From Candidatus Melainabacteria bacterium (GTDB lineage Bacteria > Cyanobacteriota > Vampirovibrionia > Obscuribacterales > Obscuribacteraceae), in contig DTSE01000200.1 in NCBI GenBank assembly GCA_012965515.1, positions 1 to 64,000 on the forward strand: a DNA stretch of 64,000 nt, given 5' to 3'. The position numbers and the translations under genes were made by a program. Positions 17,194 to 28,591 of the stretch are shown one piece after another. The notes beneath the pieces are model-generated. The model did not search any database. It saw only the letters and a program-made list of their open reading frames with translations, and was not told the DNA's origin. Position 1 is the first letter of the stretch. Every line of letters starts with the position of its first letter.

Positions 17194-18507
17194 TCAGTGA
17201 CCGCGCAGAACAAAAAATCCGATAGCACCAACAACAGAAATCACGGCAGCAGCGATCGACGCGATCAGCATAATTTTCTTTCTCTGTCTTGCAGCAAGCA
17301 CAGCATTGATTTGCATTTGTATTCTGCGCGGAAATATCTCCAGGCGCTCTTGCAGTTTTGCCACTGTCTCAAATCGATAGCTCGGATCTTTCTCCAGACA
17401 ATTGACAATGATTTCGTCCAAATCTTTGGGGCGTTTCTTATCGAAATTCAGATCTGAAATCTTCGGCGGAAGTTTCAACGCGTGCATATTCTTGATTTCC
17501 TGAATGTCCCCATCGCGAAATGCCGGTCTTCCCGTCAAAAGCAAAAAGCCAACCGCTCCCACAGAATAGACTTCGGATTTCTCGGTGTACTCCATATTGC
17601 GAGCTTCGTCGGCAGACATCCAAATGGCATCATTCGTGTCGGCCAGTCCTTCACTCGCCTTGATTTTTGGCAGCGCGAAATCAGTAACAAAGACGGACGG
17701 GTCGCCATTCATGTCATCGAAGAAGATGATATTGCCAGGTCGAATATCTTTGTGTGAAACACCCTGTTTCTGCGCGTATAGCAACGTTTCGCAAACAGCA
17801 AGCATGACCTTGACCGCGATATCAAAACTCGGAATTCCATACAAAGCCACACACTGTTCAATATTGAAACCATCTTTGTACTCCGTCACCAGATATGGTG
17901 ATTTGCCGTTGTGAAATCCGGAGTCGACAATTTTGACAATATTGGTGTGAGAAAGCTGCTGATTTTTCTTCACCTCACTCTGAAAGGTAGATTGCATTTC
18001 AGGTGGGATCTTTTTGAAAACCTTCACAGCAACCTTAATTCCGCGCGTCTTATCCCTTGCAAGAATTGTGGTGGCACGTTTGCTGTGTCCAAGAAAACCA
18101 ATGGGCGCGTATCTCTCTGTCGGAAAACTCGCAGAGGACAAGCCGATTTTCGATATATCGAAGCTAACCGAATCGCTCTCGTTTGGTTTCAAATGAGTCG
18201 GAATTTTCTTCGGATTCTGCTGCATGCAACAGCAAAGATCCGGGTGTCTCGGACCGGGCGGAACTTCTGCAGCAATTCGCCGATTGCAATTCGCACACAG
18301 GTCAATCGAAAAGTTTGAACTCGGAGAGAATGGACGATCGCAGCGACAAACTGAGATCCACTGTGTTTTCTGCTGAGCTCTCTGATGTGTGCTCGGCGTT
18401 GCGAACTCATCCGGGACGGGACGAAAGCAATTCTGACATTCGCCTCCAATCACGTTTGTTGTATTGAGGTTAGACGCCTGGGGCTGCGAACCAGTGGGTT
18501 CTGCCAT
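17194..18507 (-). CDS. Ser/Thr protein kinase with Cys-rich N-terminus and C-terminal membrane anchor
   Basis: A 437-residue Hanks-type kinase. Residues 24-95 carry several CxxC-like pairs (ECQNC, CRC, CANC, CCC), probably a zinc ribbon. The kinase core spans about 133-395: VAVKVFKK with Lys162, Glu178 in helix C, the catalytic loop SHKDIRPGN with Asp254 and Asn259, and the metal-binding DFA at Asp276. HRD is HKD, DFG is DFA, and the Gly-rich loop is poor (GFLGHSKRA), so activity could be reduced. A membrane helix near 412-434 leaves a three-residue tail. Confidence 0.85.
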   Translation of the reverse strand: MAEPTGSQPQASNLNTTNVIGGECQNCFRPVPDEFATPSTHQRAQQKTQWISVCRCDRPFSPSSNFSIDLCANCNRRIAAEVPPGPRHPDLCCCMQQNPKKIPTHLKPNESDSVSFDISKIGLSSASFPTERYAPIGFLGHSKRATTILARDKTRGIKVAVKVFKKIPPEMQSTFQSEVKKNQQLSHTNIVKIVDSGFHNGKSPYLVTEYKDGFNIEQCVALYGIPSFDIAVKVMLAVCETLLYAQKQGVSHKDIRPGNIIFFDDMNGDPSVFVTDFALPKIKASEGLADTNDAIWMSADEARNMEYTEKSEVYSVGAVGFLLLTGRPAFRDGDIQEIKNMHALKLPPKISDLNFDKKRPKDLDEIIVNCLEKDPSYRFETVAKLQERLEIFPRRIQMQINAVLAARQRKKIMLIASIAAAVISVVGAIGFFVLRGH

Positions 18508-18665
18508 TTTGTTAGTACCTCAAGTTCCGCTACACAGGGTCAAGAACTCCCCATACAACTTAGCACTTTTCGGTTCATCAATACGTACAGCAGCCGCAGT
18601 CTCCGCATATCTTCAGAAAGCGAAATGCAACTGTTTCAATCTGAAAACACGACCGCCTTGCGAGC

Positions 18666-19106
18666 TTAACTCTCGGTGCGCGGACAGCACTGAGCCGCCA
18701 ACGCCGCCGCTAAGCCGCCCGCCAAGAAAAGCCCGACGGTCAACGCGCCGGTTCTCCTGGTTCTTCTTCTTGCACCATTGTCAAAGCTGAGCATTACGGG
18801 CAAGGCCGCAGCGCCGAGTCCTGCGCTCAAGCCCAAAGTGATGCCTCTGCCGATACTTCCAAAACCGGGTTTCGAGCCGACCCGGCTGAAATAGAGAGTG
18901 TTGGTGAAAAGATCGCCCAGCAATGCAAAGAGGAAAAGAGAAGACCCACTAGGTGGCGTTCTTCCAACCGCCGAACAGAATTTCGCGACGCCCTTCATGC
19001 CCATGCGGTCCAGCTGTGGAGCATCGGGCAGAGCCCGGCGAAGAGCCTGATGCGCAGTGGTCAGCGCAACTGCACCAACGAAGCCGTTAAAAAGTGCTCG
19101 AATCAT
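18666..19106 (-). CDS. small membrane protein, unknown
   Basis: A 146-residue protein with about three hydrophobic segments (FNGFVGAVALTTAH, GSSLFLFALLGDLFTNTLYF, GALTVGLFLAGGLAAALAAQ). Gly-rich stretches between them suggest tightly packed helices. The ATG at 19106 is chosen because AGGGGA lies 9 bp upstream; a longer frame begins at 19184 without such a site. No family was recognised. Confidence 0.6.
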   Translation of the reverse strand: MIRALFNGFVGAVALTTAHQALRRALPDAPQLDRMGMKGVAKFCSAVGRTPPSGSSLFLFALLGDLFTNTLYFSRVGSKPGFGSIGRGITLGLSAGLGAAALPVMLSFDNGARRRTRRTGALTVGLFLAGGLAAALAAQCCPRTES

Positions 19107-19305
19107 TCTCTTTTCCCCTGAGTAGTCTGCTGATCGTACTAAATACATACACGCAAATTTCCTCTTAAAAACGGTAGAGGGCAATTAGAAAAGCCGCACC
19201 CTACCTTGAGGAAAGGTGCGCAAACATTAAATATGTTCCTTCTTGGTTTCGCGCTAAAATCCATACCTATTCTCGGCATTCCACCAATCCCCCAAAAGGT
19301 TTTCA

Positions 19306-21864
19306 ATGAGTTCGAAACGCTTTCAAGCCGCAGTCTTTGCTCTTTACTTCGCGCTCTTGTTCGCCCCCGCAGAAGCAGCGAAAGCTCAGACAATTGCGCA
19401 GACCAGCCCGGCATCTGAGGCGAATGCATCAGCCCCCGCGATCGATGCGCCTTTTCAGCTAGACAGCATGATTGTCAATGCGCAAAACAACTACCAGCAT
19501 GGGCGTTACAAAGATGCAATAGAACTGTTCGAGAAAGCGCAGCATTTCGCAGACAAGAGCGCATATCAATCAGCACAGATTTCACTGGGTTTGGCAGAGT
19601 CGTACAGGTCTTTAGGGCGTTACAAGGAAGCGGAGGCTCTTTTCAAGAGCGCCATCGAAGAAGCGGAACAATCGGACAAAAAACACTTAAACAAGAAATA
19701 CAAAGCCAGCAAGAAACGCGCCAGCGATCTGATCCCAACGATGATGAGCAACCTGTCCGTTCTCTATCTCGATCAAAGTAGATTTCCTGAGTGCGAGGCT
19801 GTTTTGAACAGCTCAATTGCAATCGGCACAAAAAAGGTCGGTCCGAACAATTTCAATTTGGCATTACCCCTAAACGGTTTGACCAGACTTTATCTCAAGT
19901 GGGGCAAATTGAGTGAGGCAAAAGCGGTCAACGACAGAACAATGTTGTTGTTCAACACGCCGCAATCAAAACAAAATTGGCTGTATGCATATACTGCGTT
20001 CAACCTTGCTCAAATATTGAATGAGAAAGGGAGGTACAAAGAAGCGGAGGCTCTGTACAAGGCAACTTTGCTCGGTCTTCAATCTTTGATTGGTTTCGAA
20101 CATGAGCATATCGCGATCGTTTTAGAACCGCTTGGCGAGTTGTATCGGAAACAGAGCCGATACGCCGAAGCGAGAAAAACATTCCAGCAGGTTCGCAAAA
20201 TTCGCGAGGCGGCTCTGACGAAAGAGCATCCCGATTACGGTAAAGCTCTGCTCGACTTGGCGCTCGTGTGCAGAGACGAAGGGCGTTATGCAAAGGCAGA
20301 AGAGCTTTGCAAAAGTGCGACTAAGATCATCGAGCGCTCGCTCGGCCAAAACAACGTAGAGATTTCGAAGTGCTGGATCACGCAAGCTTCAATCGCGCGA
20401 TACCAAGGTAGATACAGCGAAGCGGAAGAACTTGCAAGACGCGCCTTGGAACTTGACGAGAAGCTGGTTACAGCCGATCACCCAGCCGTCGCTCACGATA
20501 TGGTCGAGCTGGGAGGCATCCTTGCAGATGAGCGCAAGTACGATCAAGCTGAGGCAATGCTGAACAAAGCACTCAAAATCAGCAAGGAAAAACTAGGAGC
20601 AGATCATCCGGACATCGCGCTGACGGTGCGCAGTCTCGCCGAGATTTATCTTGCACAAAAAGACTATGCCAAAGCAGAACCGATGTTTAGAAGCTCACTG
20701 CAGCTTGCCGAGAAGACACTAGGAGCAGACAATTCGCAGGTCGCAAACATATTGAGAGACTTGTCGGAACTGCTGACCGTTCAACAAAAGTATGATGAGG
20801 CAGAGCCGCTTCTTAAGCGAGTATTGACCACGGACGAAAAACTGTTCGGGCAAAAGAGTCCACAAGTTGCAAGAGACCTCGAAGCTTTAGCTGCGTTGTA
20901 TACGAAACAAAACAAAAATGATCTCGCAGCGCCGTTGCTGAAACAGTCCAAAGAAATTACTGCGGCACTGCCTGGTGCAGCGGAAGTACAAAACTATGCA
21001 ACATCGGCTCTGGCAGGCTCATCGCAAGACAAGAAAGTGGCGGACAAATGGGCTCTTGTAGTCGGAATCAGCAACTTTAAAGACTCAACGATCAATTTAA
21101 AGTATGCGGCGAAGGATGCAACGGACTTCAAAAACTTCCTTGTCACTCAGGAGAATTTTGCGGCTGACCACGTAAGACTACTGACGGATAGTAATGCCAC
21201 CAAAGAACAAATTACTTCGCAACTGGGACAAGGGTGGCTAGGCAAGCGCGCACAACCGGATGATCTAGTTGTTGTATACGTTTCGAGCCATGGTAGCCCT
21301 TCTCTGGAAGAGGTCGGCGTCAATTTCTTGGTCGCTCATGACACCGATAAATACAAGCTGGTTTCAACCGGTATCCCGATGCAATGGTTGACGAAAATTA
21401 TCCAAGAGCAAGTGCACAGCAAACGCGTAGTCGTAATACTCGATGTTTGCCATAGTGGTTCTGCCGGCGAAGAGAAAAAGACCGCCGATGTCGATGATGA
21501 CGATGACAGCGCAGCAGCAGATTCTGCCAGCAAAGGTTTGATGCGGGTCACAAAAATGGATGCAAGCAAACTGAACGTTGGTAGCGGGCAGGTAGTGCTG
21601 TGTTCTAGTCTAGCGGATCAAGTATCTTGGGAATCGAAAAACTATCCGAATAGCATCTTCACCCGCAAGCTAATGGAAGCACTGCAATGCAAAGGCAAGG
21701 ACACTTCACTGAACGAAGCCTTCGATAAACTGCGCACTTTGGTCAGCGCTGAGGTCTTGAGCGATCGTGGTGCTGTGCAAACACCGAGCCTGTACAACAA
21801 AAGTTGGACCGGCGGCGATCCCGTTTTAGCTGTTCCTCCCTCGGCTCCTCGCAGCGGTAAATGA
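19306..21864 (+). CDS. exported TPR-caspase (peptidase C14-like)
   Basis: An 852-residue protein with a signal peptide (residues 1-28, ending AEAAKA). About twelve kinesin-light-chain-type TPR units follow between residues 45 and 555, many with the YxEAExLxxxAL pattern. The C-terminal domain starts at WALVVGISNF and is caspase-like: the catalytic His662 lies in YVSSHGS and Cys715 in ILDVCHSG. An acidic loop after the Cys (DVDDDDDS) may be a processing site. Bacterial TPR-caspases act as regulated proteases or death effectors. Export of this one points to an envelope role. No partner toxin or sensor is adjacent. Confidence 0.88.
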   Translation: MSSKRFQAAVFALYFALLFAPAEAAKAQTIAQTSPASEANASAPAIDAPFQLDSMIVNAQNNYQHGRYKDAIELFEKAQHFADKSAYQSAQISLGLAESYRSLGRYKEAEALFKSAIEEAEQSDKKHLNKKYKASKKRASDLIPTMMSNLSVLYLDQSRFPECEAVLNSSIAIGTKKVGPNNFNLALPLNGLTRLYLKWGKLSEAKAVNDRTMLLFNTPQSKQNWLYAYTAFNLAQILNEKGRYKEAEALYKATLLGLQSLIGFEHEHIAIVLEPLGELYRKQSRYAEARKTFQQVRKIREAALTKEHPDYGKALLDLALVCRDEGRYAKAEELCKSATKIIERSLGQNNVEISKCWITQASIARYQGRYSEAEELARRALELDEKLVTADHPAVAHDMVELGGILADERKYDQAEAMLNKALKISKEKLGADHPDIALTVRSLAEIYLAQKDYAKAEPMFRSSLQLAEKTLGADNSQVANILRDLSELLTVQQKYDEAEPLLKRVLTTDEKLFGQKSPQVARDLEALAALYTKQNKNDLAAPLLKQSKEITAALPGAAEVQNYATSALAGSSQDKKVADKWALVVGISNFKDSTINLKYAAKDATDFKNFLVTQENFAADHVRLLTDSNATKEQITSQLGQGWLGKRAQPDDLVVVYVSSHGSPSLEEVGVNFLVAHDTDKYKLVSTGIPMQWLTKIIQEQVHSKRVVVILDVCHSGSAGEEKKTADVDDDDDSAAADSASKGLMRVTKMDASKLNVGSGQVVLCSSLADQVSWESKNYPNSIFTRKLMEALQCKGKDTSLNEAFDKLRTLVSAEVLSDRGAVQTPSLYNKSWTGGDPVLAVPPSAPRSGK

Positions 21865-21915
21865 TATACCGGCACAGACTCTAAAGGAAAAGTCTGCTGC
21901 CTTATATCGCAGCCC

Positions 21916-22230
21916 TTATCTAAGCTCTTTGCGCAATTTCTTGTCAGCTTTACGCTGTAAGTCGTCGGCATCGTCTTGAATTCGCTCTGCTTTTCTATTT
22001 TTCTCGGCAGCTTCTCTTGCATGTTTAGCTGCTCGTCCTTCCTTGCCTTTTACTTGAGCAACTGCGGATTTGGTCGATTCTGCGGTTGCTTCAGCGCCGA
22101 CTGCGGCAGCTTCGGCTGCTTTTCTGTCAGCTTCGGCTTGGATTTCTGCTGAATCCTTAGCAAATGACGGTGTAGCTAAAACACCAAGAACGGCAAACAG
22201 CGAGAGCATTGATGTTAAAGACTTGAACAT
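21916..22230 (-). CDS. small exported Ala/Lys-rich coiled-coil protein
   Basis: A 104-residue protein with a signal peptide (MFKSLTSMLSLFAVLGVLA, cleaved after SFA). The mature part is almost wholly Ala, Glu, Lys and Arg in heptad-like spacing, predicted as one long charged helix. AGGAGA stands 7 bp before the ATG. It may be a periplasmic or wall-associated spacer; the function is unknown. Confidence 0.7.
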   Translation of the reverse strand: MFKSLTSMLSLFAVLGVLATPSFAKDSAEIQAEADRKAAEAAAVGAEATAESTKSAVAQVKGKEGRAAKHAREAAEKNRKAERIQDDADDLQRKADKKLRKELR

Positions 22231-22336
22231 TAAACAATCTCCTAATTGGTGCGGTGATTCAAGGTTGACCGCATCATTGAGGTCAAAGTGCCAGCACTTA
22301 TCGGGATGTTTACATTACTGAACCAAACTGAAAGTT

Positions 22337-22816
22337 TCAGTGAAAACCATGAGCACGACTGAATTTACGCAACCACCACTTGAAATTCTGAAGCCGAAAT
22401 CTATGAAAGCCGAACTTTCGCATTTCATCGTAAGACTGGCTAAATGACCATCCCTGGCGAAACATTCGAAAAATTGCAAGCAAAATCCCTGTTCTGTCCG
22501 AGCCATGAAAACAGTGGACATAGATAGGATGATTAGCCTCGTCATCAATCAAGGCCAGAAACATATCAACCGTTTCCTGCTTGGGCAAATTCCAGTAGTT
22601 TAGTGGAATAGAGATAAACTTCATGCCAAGATCTTCAACAGCAGCTTTTTCTGCAGCGATTACCTTCTTTCCCCATCGCAAACTTATGACGGTTCGAACC
22701 CCCATTTCATTCAGTGCGAAGAAGCCCTCCTTAACGGGCTGACCGCCACGAAATAAGTAGGGTTCAACCTGGGAGAAATTCCTTATGGGTACTCTGTCGT
22801 TACTCTGCACTGCCAA
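22337..22816 (-). CDS. dual-specificity / tyrosine phosphatase-like protein
   Basis: A 159-residue cysteine phosphatase. The P-loop HCFHGSDRTG has Cys102 and Arg108 (Cx5R), preceded by YLFRGGQP and the GVRTVISLR strand typical of the DSP/atypical PTP family. A general-acid Asp is not obvious. The substrate may be a phosphoprotein, a phosphoinositide or an inositol phosphate; sequence alone does not decide. The frame starts at TTG 22816 or GTG 22810, because no ATG precedes the fold. Confidence 0.85.
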   Translation of the reverse strand: MAVQSNDRVPIRNFSQVEPYLFRGGQPVKEGFFALNEMGVRTVISLRWGKKVIAAEKAAVEDLGMKFISIPLNYWNLPKQETVDMFLALIDDEANHPIYVHCFHGSDRTGILLAIFRMFRQGWSFSQSYDEMRKFGFHRFRLQNFKWWLRKFSRAHGFH

Positions 22817-22981
22817 GATTTCAATTAGATGTCACTTAAACGCTGGAACTTGTCGCCTTGCTCTATACTCATGTGCAAATAGCTTCTTATGAGCGGCAGA
22901 TTTCATCCACCAGATCTACTATAACTGCCATCAGAAAAATGATGCACCGTTGAGAATAGTCGACTTTCTCTAGACTTACAA

Positions 22982-24037
22982 ATGCCTTCCGACAGCACAG
23001 ACTCCAATAAATTTAAGCAAGTTTTGGTTGTTTACAATCCTGCGTCGGGCACGGTTGGTGATTTCGACAGGCGTCTGGGAGCGATGGTGCGACACTTTGC
23101 CGAAGAGAAAGGCTATGTGGTCAATGCCAGACCACTAACGCAAGATATGACTAGCGCCGAGATGCTTGCTCCAGTAATGGGACCTTTTGAGTTGGTGGTA
23201 GCGGTAGGAGGAGATGGAACCGTTGGATTCGTTCTTGGGGCAGTTGCTGAGTCAGGGCTGAAAATACCAGTTGGAATAATTCCGTTTGGCACGGGAAACC
23301 TGCTGGCGCGAGCACTGAAAATTTCAACGGGAAAACACAACGAAGACCCTCTTGAACGCGCGATGGATACGATCATTCATGGCGATACAATAAACCTCGA
23401 CCTCGGAAAAATGAATGGGCGCTGGTTCACTATTGACGCAGGCACAGGACCAATTGCCGACGCGATCACAAAACCTATTAAAGAACACAAGACGAAATTC
23501 AGACTTCTCGCCTACGGCTGGCCGCTTCTAAAGAGTGTAACTCATCGACCACTGCGATACCAATTGACGATTGATGACGGAGAAAAACTAGATGTCGAAG
23601 CGTCCGGAATTTTCATTACCAACAGTTCGGAAATGGGAATTGGAGTAGAGGGCATCGAGCATCTCTCCGATGGAGTACTCGACTTGCTAGTAATGAATCC
23701 TCGCAGCGTGGTCGACTATTGGCGGCTTCTCGCGCGTTTCTTCAGATGGTTCATCCTCAACCAAGACTCAGGTCACGTGCCGTATCTCTTACGCAAAGTC
23801 AAAAGAGTCCACATAGAAATGATTCCAAAGCAAGTTAGTCGTTCGCCACTACACAGGTTCGCTCGAAAGACTCGCGATATTCTTTCCGGAAAAACGCACG
23901 TGCCGAAAATTAGATTTGAAGCTGAAGCTATGATCGATGGCGAGCCCTGCGGCACGACACCCTGCACCATAGAGATTGTACCTGGAGCTGTATTAGTAAG
24001 AGTTCCGCGCGCCGAAGCACCGGCAATCGTGAAATAA
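22982..24037 (+). CDS. diacylglycerol/lipid kinase family protein
   Basis: A 351-residue member of the DagK/YegS/sphingosine kinase fold. VVYNPASG near residue 17, then the nucleotide-binding VVAVGGDGTVGFV and the GIIPFGTGNLLARAL substrate motif are all intact, and a beta-rich C-terminal domain completes the length. It would phosphorylate a membrane lipid on the cytoplasmic face. It is followed 43 bp later by the HpaI-type aldolase on the same strand. Confidence 0.88.
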   Translation: MPSDSTDSNKFKQVLVVYNPASGTVGDFDRRLGAMVRHFAEEKGYVVNARPLTQDMTSAEMLAPVMGPFELVVAVGGDGTVGFVLGAVAESGLKIPVGIIPFGTGNLLARALKISTGKHNEDPLERAMDTIIHGDTINLDLGKMNGRWFTIDAGTGPIADAITKPIKEHKTKFRLLAYGWPLLKSVTHRPLRYQLTIDDGEKLDVEASGIFITNSSEMGIGVEGIEHLSDGVLDLLVMNPRSVVDYWRLLARFFRWFILNQDSGHVPYLLRKVKRVHIEMIPKQVSRSPLHRFARKTRDILSGKTHVPKIRFEAEAMIDGEPCGTTPCTIEIVPGAVLVRVPRAEAPAIVK

Positions 24038-24080
24038 TGCTTCAGCGCGTCGAGAGAGAAGTAAAGCGGGGGTTACAGAG

Positions 24081-24842
24081 GTGAAGTTCGCCAATTTCAA
24101 GGAAAAGATCAAAGCAGGCAAAACGCAAATTGGCACCATCGTTTCACTGTCACCACCTGCGGTGACAGAGTGTTTATCAAACCTTGGTTATGACTGGTTG
24201 TGGATCGATTTAGAACACGCACCACTTTCGCTAGAACAAGTGCAGGCGATACTCGCTGCTAAAGTTCCTGAGTGCGCTGGTCTCGTGCGCGTTCCCACTA
24301 ATGCAGATGAGTGGATTAAACGCGTGCTCGACATTGGTGCTGATGGCATCATTGTGCCGCATGTAAGCAGCAAAGAAGATGCATTGCGTGCCGTCAAGTC
24401 AGCGAAATATCCACCTTTTGGCGAGCGAAGTTTTGGCGCCGGTCGTGCGCACACATATGGAATCGATGCAACACATCACGAGAAGGCTAATGAATTGACT
24501 TGTGTTATCGTGCAAATCGAAGATCGAGACGCGGTGAAAAACATCGATGAGATTATCTCAGTCGAAGGTGTAGATGGAATCATCATCGGTCCCTATGACC
24601 TTTCCGGAAGTTTCGGAAAGCTTGGAAAAGTGGCAGATTCGGAAGTTCAAACAGCAATTAAATCTGTCCTTGTTGCCTGCCAAAAGCGAAAAGTGCCAGC
24701 AGGCATTTTTGCTTTATTGCCTGAGCAAGCAAAAGACTATCTCGACGCAGGATTCTCATTGGTAGCAGTAGGAGTAGACCTGCATACGTTGTGGACTTCT
24801 GCTAAAGAGAAACTACAAGAACTCCGAGGCACCGGTATCTGA
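24081..24842 (+). CDS. HpcH/HpaI-family aldolase
   Basis: A 253-residue class II pyruvate aldolase of the 4-hydroxy-2-oxo-acid aldolase family. The catalytic base His46 is in WIDLEHAPLS and the pyruvate-binding Arg70 in GLVRVPT. The metal ligands are the Glu of VQIEDRD and the Asp of IGPYDLSGS. These enzymes cleave or form 4-hydroxy-2-oxo acids; the exact aldehyde partner is not predictable. The start is GTG with a G-rich site upstream. Confidence 0.9.
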   Translation: MKFANFKEKIKAGKTQIGTIVSLSPPAVTECLSNLGYDWLWIDLEHAPLSLEQVQAILAAKVPECAGLVRVPTNADEWIKRVLDIGADGIIVPHVSSKEDALRAVKSAKYPPFGERSFGAGRAHTYGIDATHHEKANELTCVIVQIEDRDAVKNIDEIISVEGVDGIIIGPYDLSGSFGKLGKVADSEVQTAIKSVLVACQKRKVPAGIFALLPEQAKDYLDAGFSLVAVGVDLHTLWTSAKEKLQELRGTGI

Positions 24843-24877
24843 AGTCTCAAGCTTAAGGATACCGTTACGCAAGAAAA

Positions 24878-25390
24878 CTACTTGCCTTTGGAACGGCGAT
24901 CAGTTTCATCCTGTAACTGTTTCAAATCTCGCCGCATGTCTTCCTCCTGTCCAGCATCTAGATAGCCACCCCCGGCGTTTTCCAATGATTGTGCTTTGCC
25001 TTTCAGGTCGCTCAGTCTTTGGTTCAGGTGCGCAAATTCGTTGCGGCTGATTTCGCGTTTGCTGCCGCTTTCACTTAGCTTCTTGCGCATGCCGGCGAAC
25101 ACTTCAGGAAGGTCGGGTTCTGTTTGGACCGGCACAGGATATTGATAGCCGTACCAAACATACGGGAAAAATGCGCCCCGGCGGTGATTAGGAAAAGAGC
25201 CAAAATTCTGCACATGCGGATTTCCCATGGCACGCCCGAAACCACGCGCCATTCCCCCTGCAGACGGAGCGCCCCCCGTGGCGCCTCGGCCAGACCCCGC
25301 ACTCGAAGGAAGTGGCAAAATGATAGTCGCGAGAAGGAGCGCAATAGCTGCGTTTAATCCGATACTTTGTTGCGTCTCCAGCCGTTTCAT
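24878..25390 (-). CDS. exported Gly-rich protein with charged helical tail
   Basis: A 170-residue protein with a signal peptide (hydrophobic core AAIALLLATIILPLP). A Gly/Ala/Arg-rich low-complexity region (about 32-60) and an aromatic patch FFPYVWYGYQYPVPV follow. The C-terminal 80 residues form a charged helix rich in Lys, Glu and Gln. It belongs with other exported low-complexity proteins of the window. No family was recognised. Confidence 0.6.
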   Translation of the reverse strand: MKRLETQQSIGLNAAIALLLATIILPLPSSAGSGRGATGGAPSAGGMARGFGRAMGNPHVQNFGSFPNHRRGAFFPYVWYGYQYPVPVQTEPDLPEVFAGMRKKLSESGSKREISRNEFAHLNQRLSDLKGKAQSLENAGGGYLDAGQEEDMRRDLKQLQDETDRRSKGK

Positions 25391-25570
25391 ACCTAATACC
25401 TCGCTCTCTCTGCCTCTTCAGACACTTCTGGATGCCGATGGTTCCTGCAAAATAATCAATTGGAACAACTCTTAAATTGCCGAAAAACGCTACTATTTTC
25501 CTGGCAACATAGCCGCCCCTTTTCTCGAAGAAAAGAGGATGGCTGTCCGCACCGTCTGGTAGGAATCATT

Positions 25571-26140
25571 ATGAAAAGCGTGAAAAGCAAGACATTGTCG
25601 TCGGATCAGCAGAAGGAACTTATCAAAACATTGAAGGCGCGCTTTGAGAAAAACATGAGCCGTCACAAGGGAATTGAATGGGCAAAGGTGCAATCCAAGC
25701 TCGAAGGAAACGCAGATAAACTCTGGTCCTTGAGCGAGATGGAAAGAACCGGTGGTGAACCCGATGTGGTTGGACAGGAAAAGAAAGCAGGTGAGTTCAT
25801 CTTTTTCGATTGTTCCGCAGAAACACCGAAAGAGCGACGAAGTGTCTGCTTTGATCGCGAAGCGCTCGATTCCAGAAAAGAGCACAAGCCCGCAGACAAC
25901 GCGATGGACATGGCTGAGTCCATGGGCATCGAGATATTGACGGAGGAGCAGTATCGCGAGCTGCAAACGCTCGGTAAATTTGATTTGAAGACTTCAAGCT
26001 GGGTGCAGACACCGCCTGCAATTAGAAAACTTGGAGGCGCGCTCTTTTGTGATCGCCGCTACGACACAGTGTTTCTCTACCACAATGGGGCGTCTTCCTA
26101 TTATGCGTTGAGGGGATTTCGTGGCTCTCTAAGAGTGTAG
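25571..26140 (+). CDS. DUF4256-family protein
   Basis: A 189-residue cytoplasmic protein recognised from the conserved DUF4256 run: ARFEKNMSRHKGIEW, SLSEMERTGGEPDV, FFDCSAETPKERRSVCFDRE, and the C-terminal GGALFCDRRYDTVFLYHNGA. The function of the family is unknown. AGGAAT is 5 bp before the ATG at 25571, so the longer upstream frame is rejected. A rho-independent terminator follows, and it is convergent with dnaK. Confidence 0.85.
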   Translation: MKSVKSKTLSSDQQKELIKTLKARFEKNMSRHKGIEWAKVQSKLEGNADKLWSLSEMERTGGEPDVVGQEKKAGEFIFFDCSAETPKERRSVCFDREALDSRKEHKPADNAMDMAESMGIEILTEEQYRELQTLGKFDLKTSSWVQTPPAIRKLGGALFCDRRYDTVFLYHNGASSYYALRGFRGSLRV

Positions 26141-26206
26141 ACACGGCCTTAACAACAACCGGCGTCATATGCACGCGGGCAGCGCTCCCAGGTGACTCGT
26201 AAGAGA

Positions 26207-26244
26207 AACGCCCCTGGTTTTCCCAGAGGCGTTCCCATTTTTTG
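26207..26244 (+). terminator. rho-independent terminator after the DUF4256 gene
   Basis: An 11-bp stem (AACGCCCCTGG with CCAGAGGCGTT, one mismatch) around a 5-nt loop is followed by CCC and a run of six T on the plus strand. It sits 66 bp past the DUF4256 stop. Confidence 0.8.
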
Positions 26245-26327
26245 CCCTCACAAGATTGCGTTTCTCTTGCTTGCAAAAGCGTTGTCTGCGCGAGGTTGTT
26301 AGCCTACGCATTTGGCAACGTGGCGTG

Positions 26328-28337
<2,010 letters not shown>

Positions 28338-28510
28338 CTACCTTCGTTTTAACCAACGCAGCGAAAATGTTGTCCAAATAACAAAATTTCTTTATTTTTC
28401 AGCAGCGGAACGCTCGAAATTCCAGCCCTGTGGGCTCTAGCGGCCTTAAACTGCTCTTTAGAGTTCTGTTATAGCTATATATGGACCAAGAGTTCCAGAA
28501 CCACGCGGTT

Positions 28511-28591
28511 CCAGGGGCTACAAGGTTACAGCGCTACAAGGTTACAGCGCTACCAGGTTCCAGGGCAAAGAGGTTCCAACGCTACTAGGTT
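28511..28591. repeat. five imperfect 16-bp tandem repeats
   Basis: Units follow the pattern ACAGCGCTACAAGGTT with variants beginning CCAGG or CCAAC. The first unit is 17 bp and the rest are 16 bp. The array overlaps the stop codon of the minus-strand zinc-ribbon TPR gene and lies upstream of dnaK. There are no interspersed unique spacers. Confidence 0.75.
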
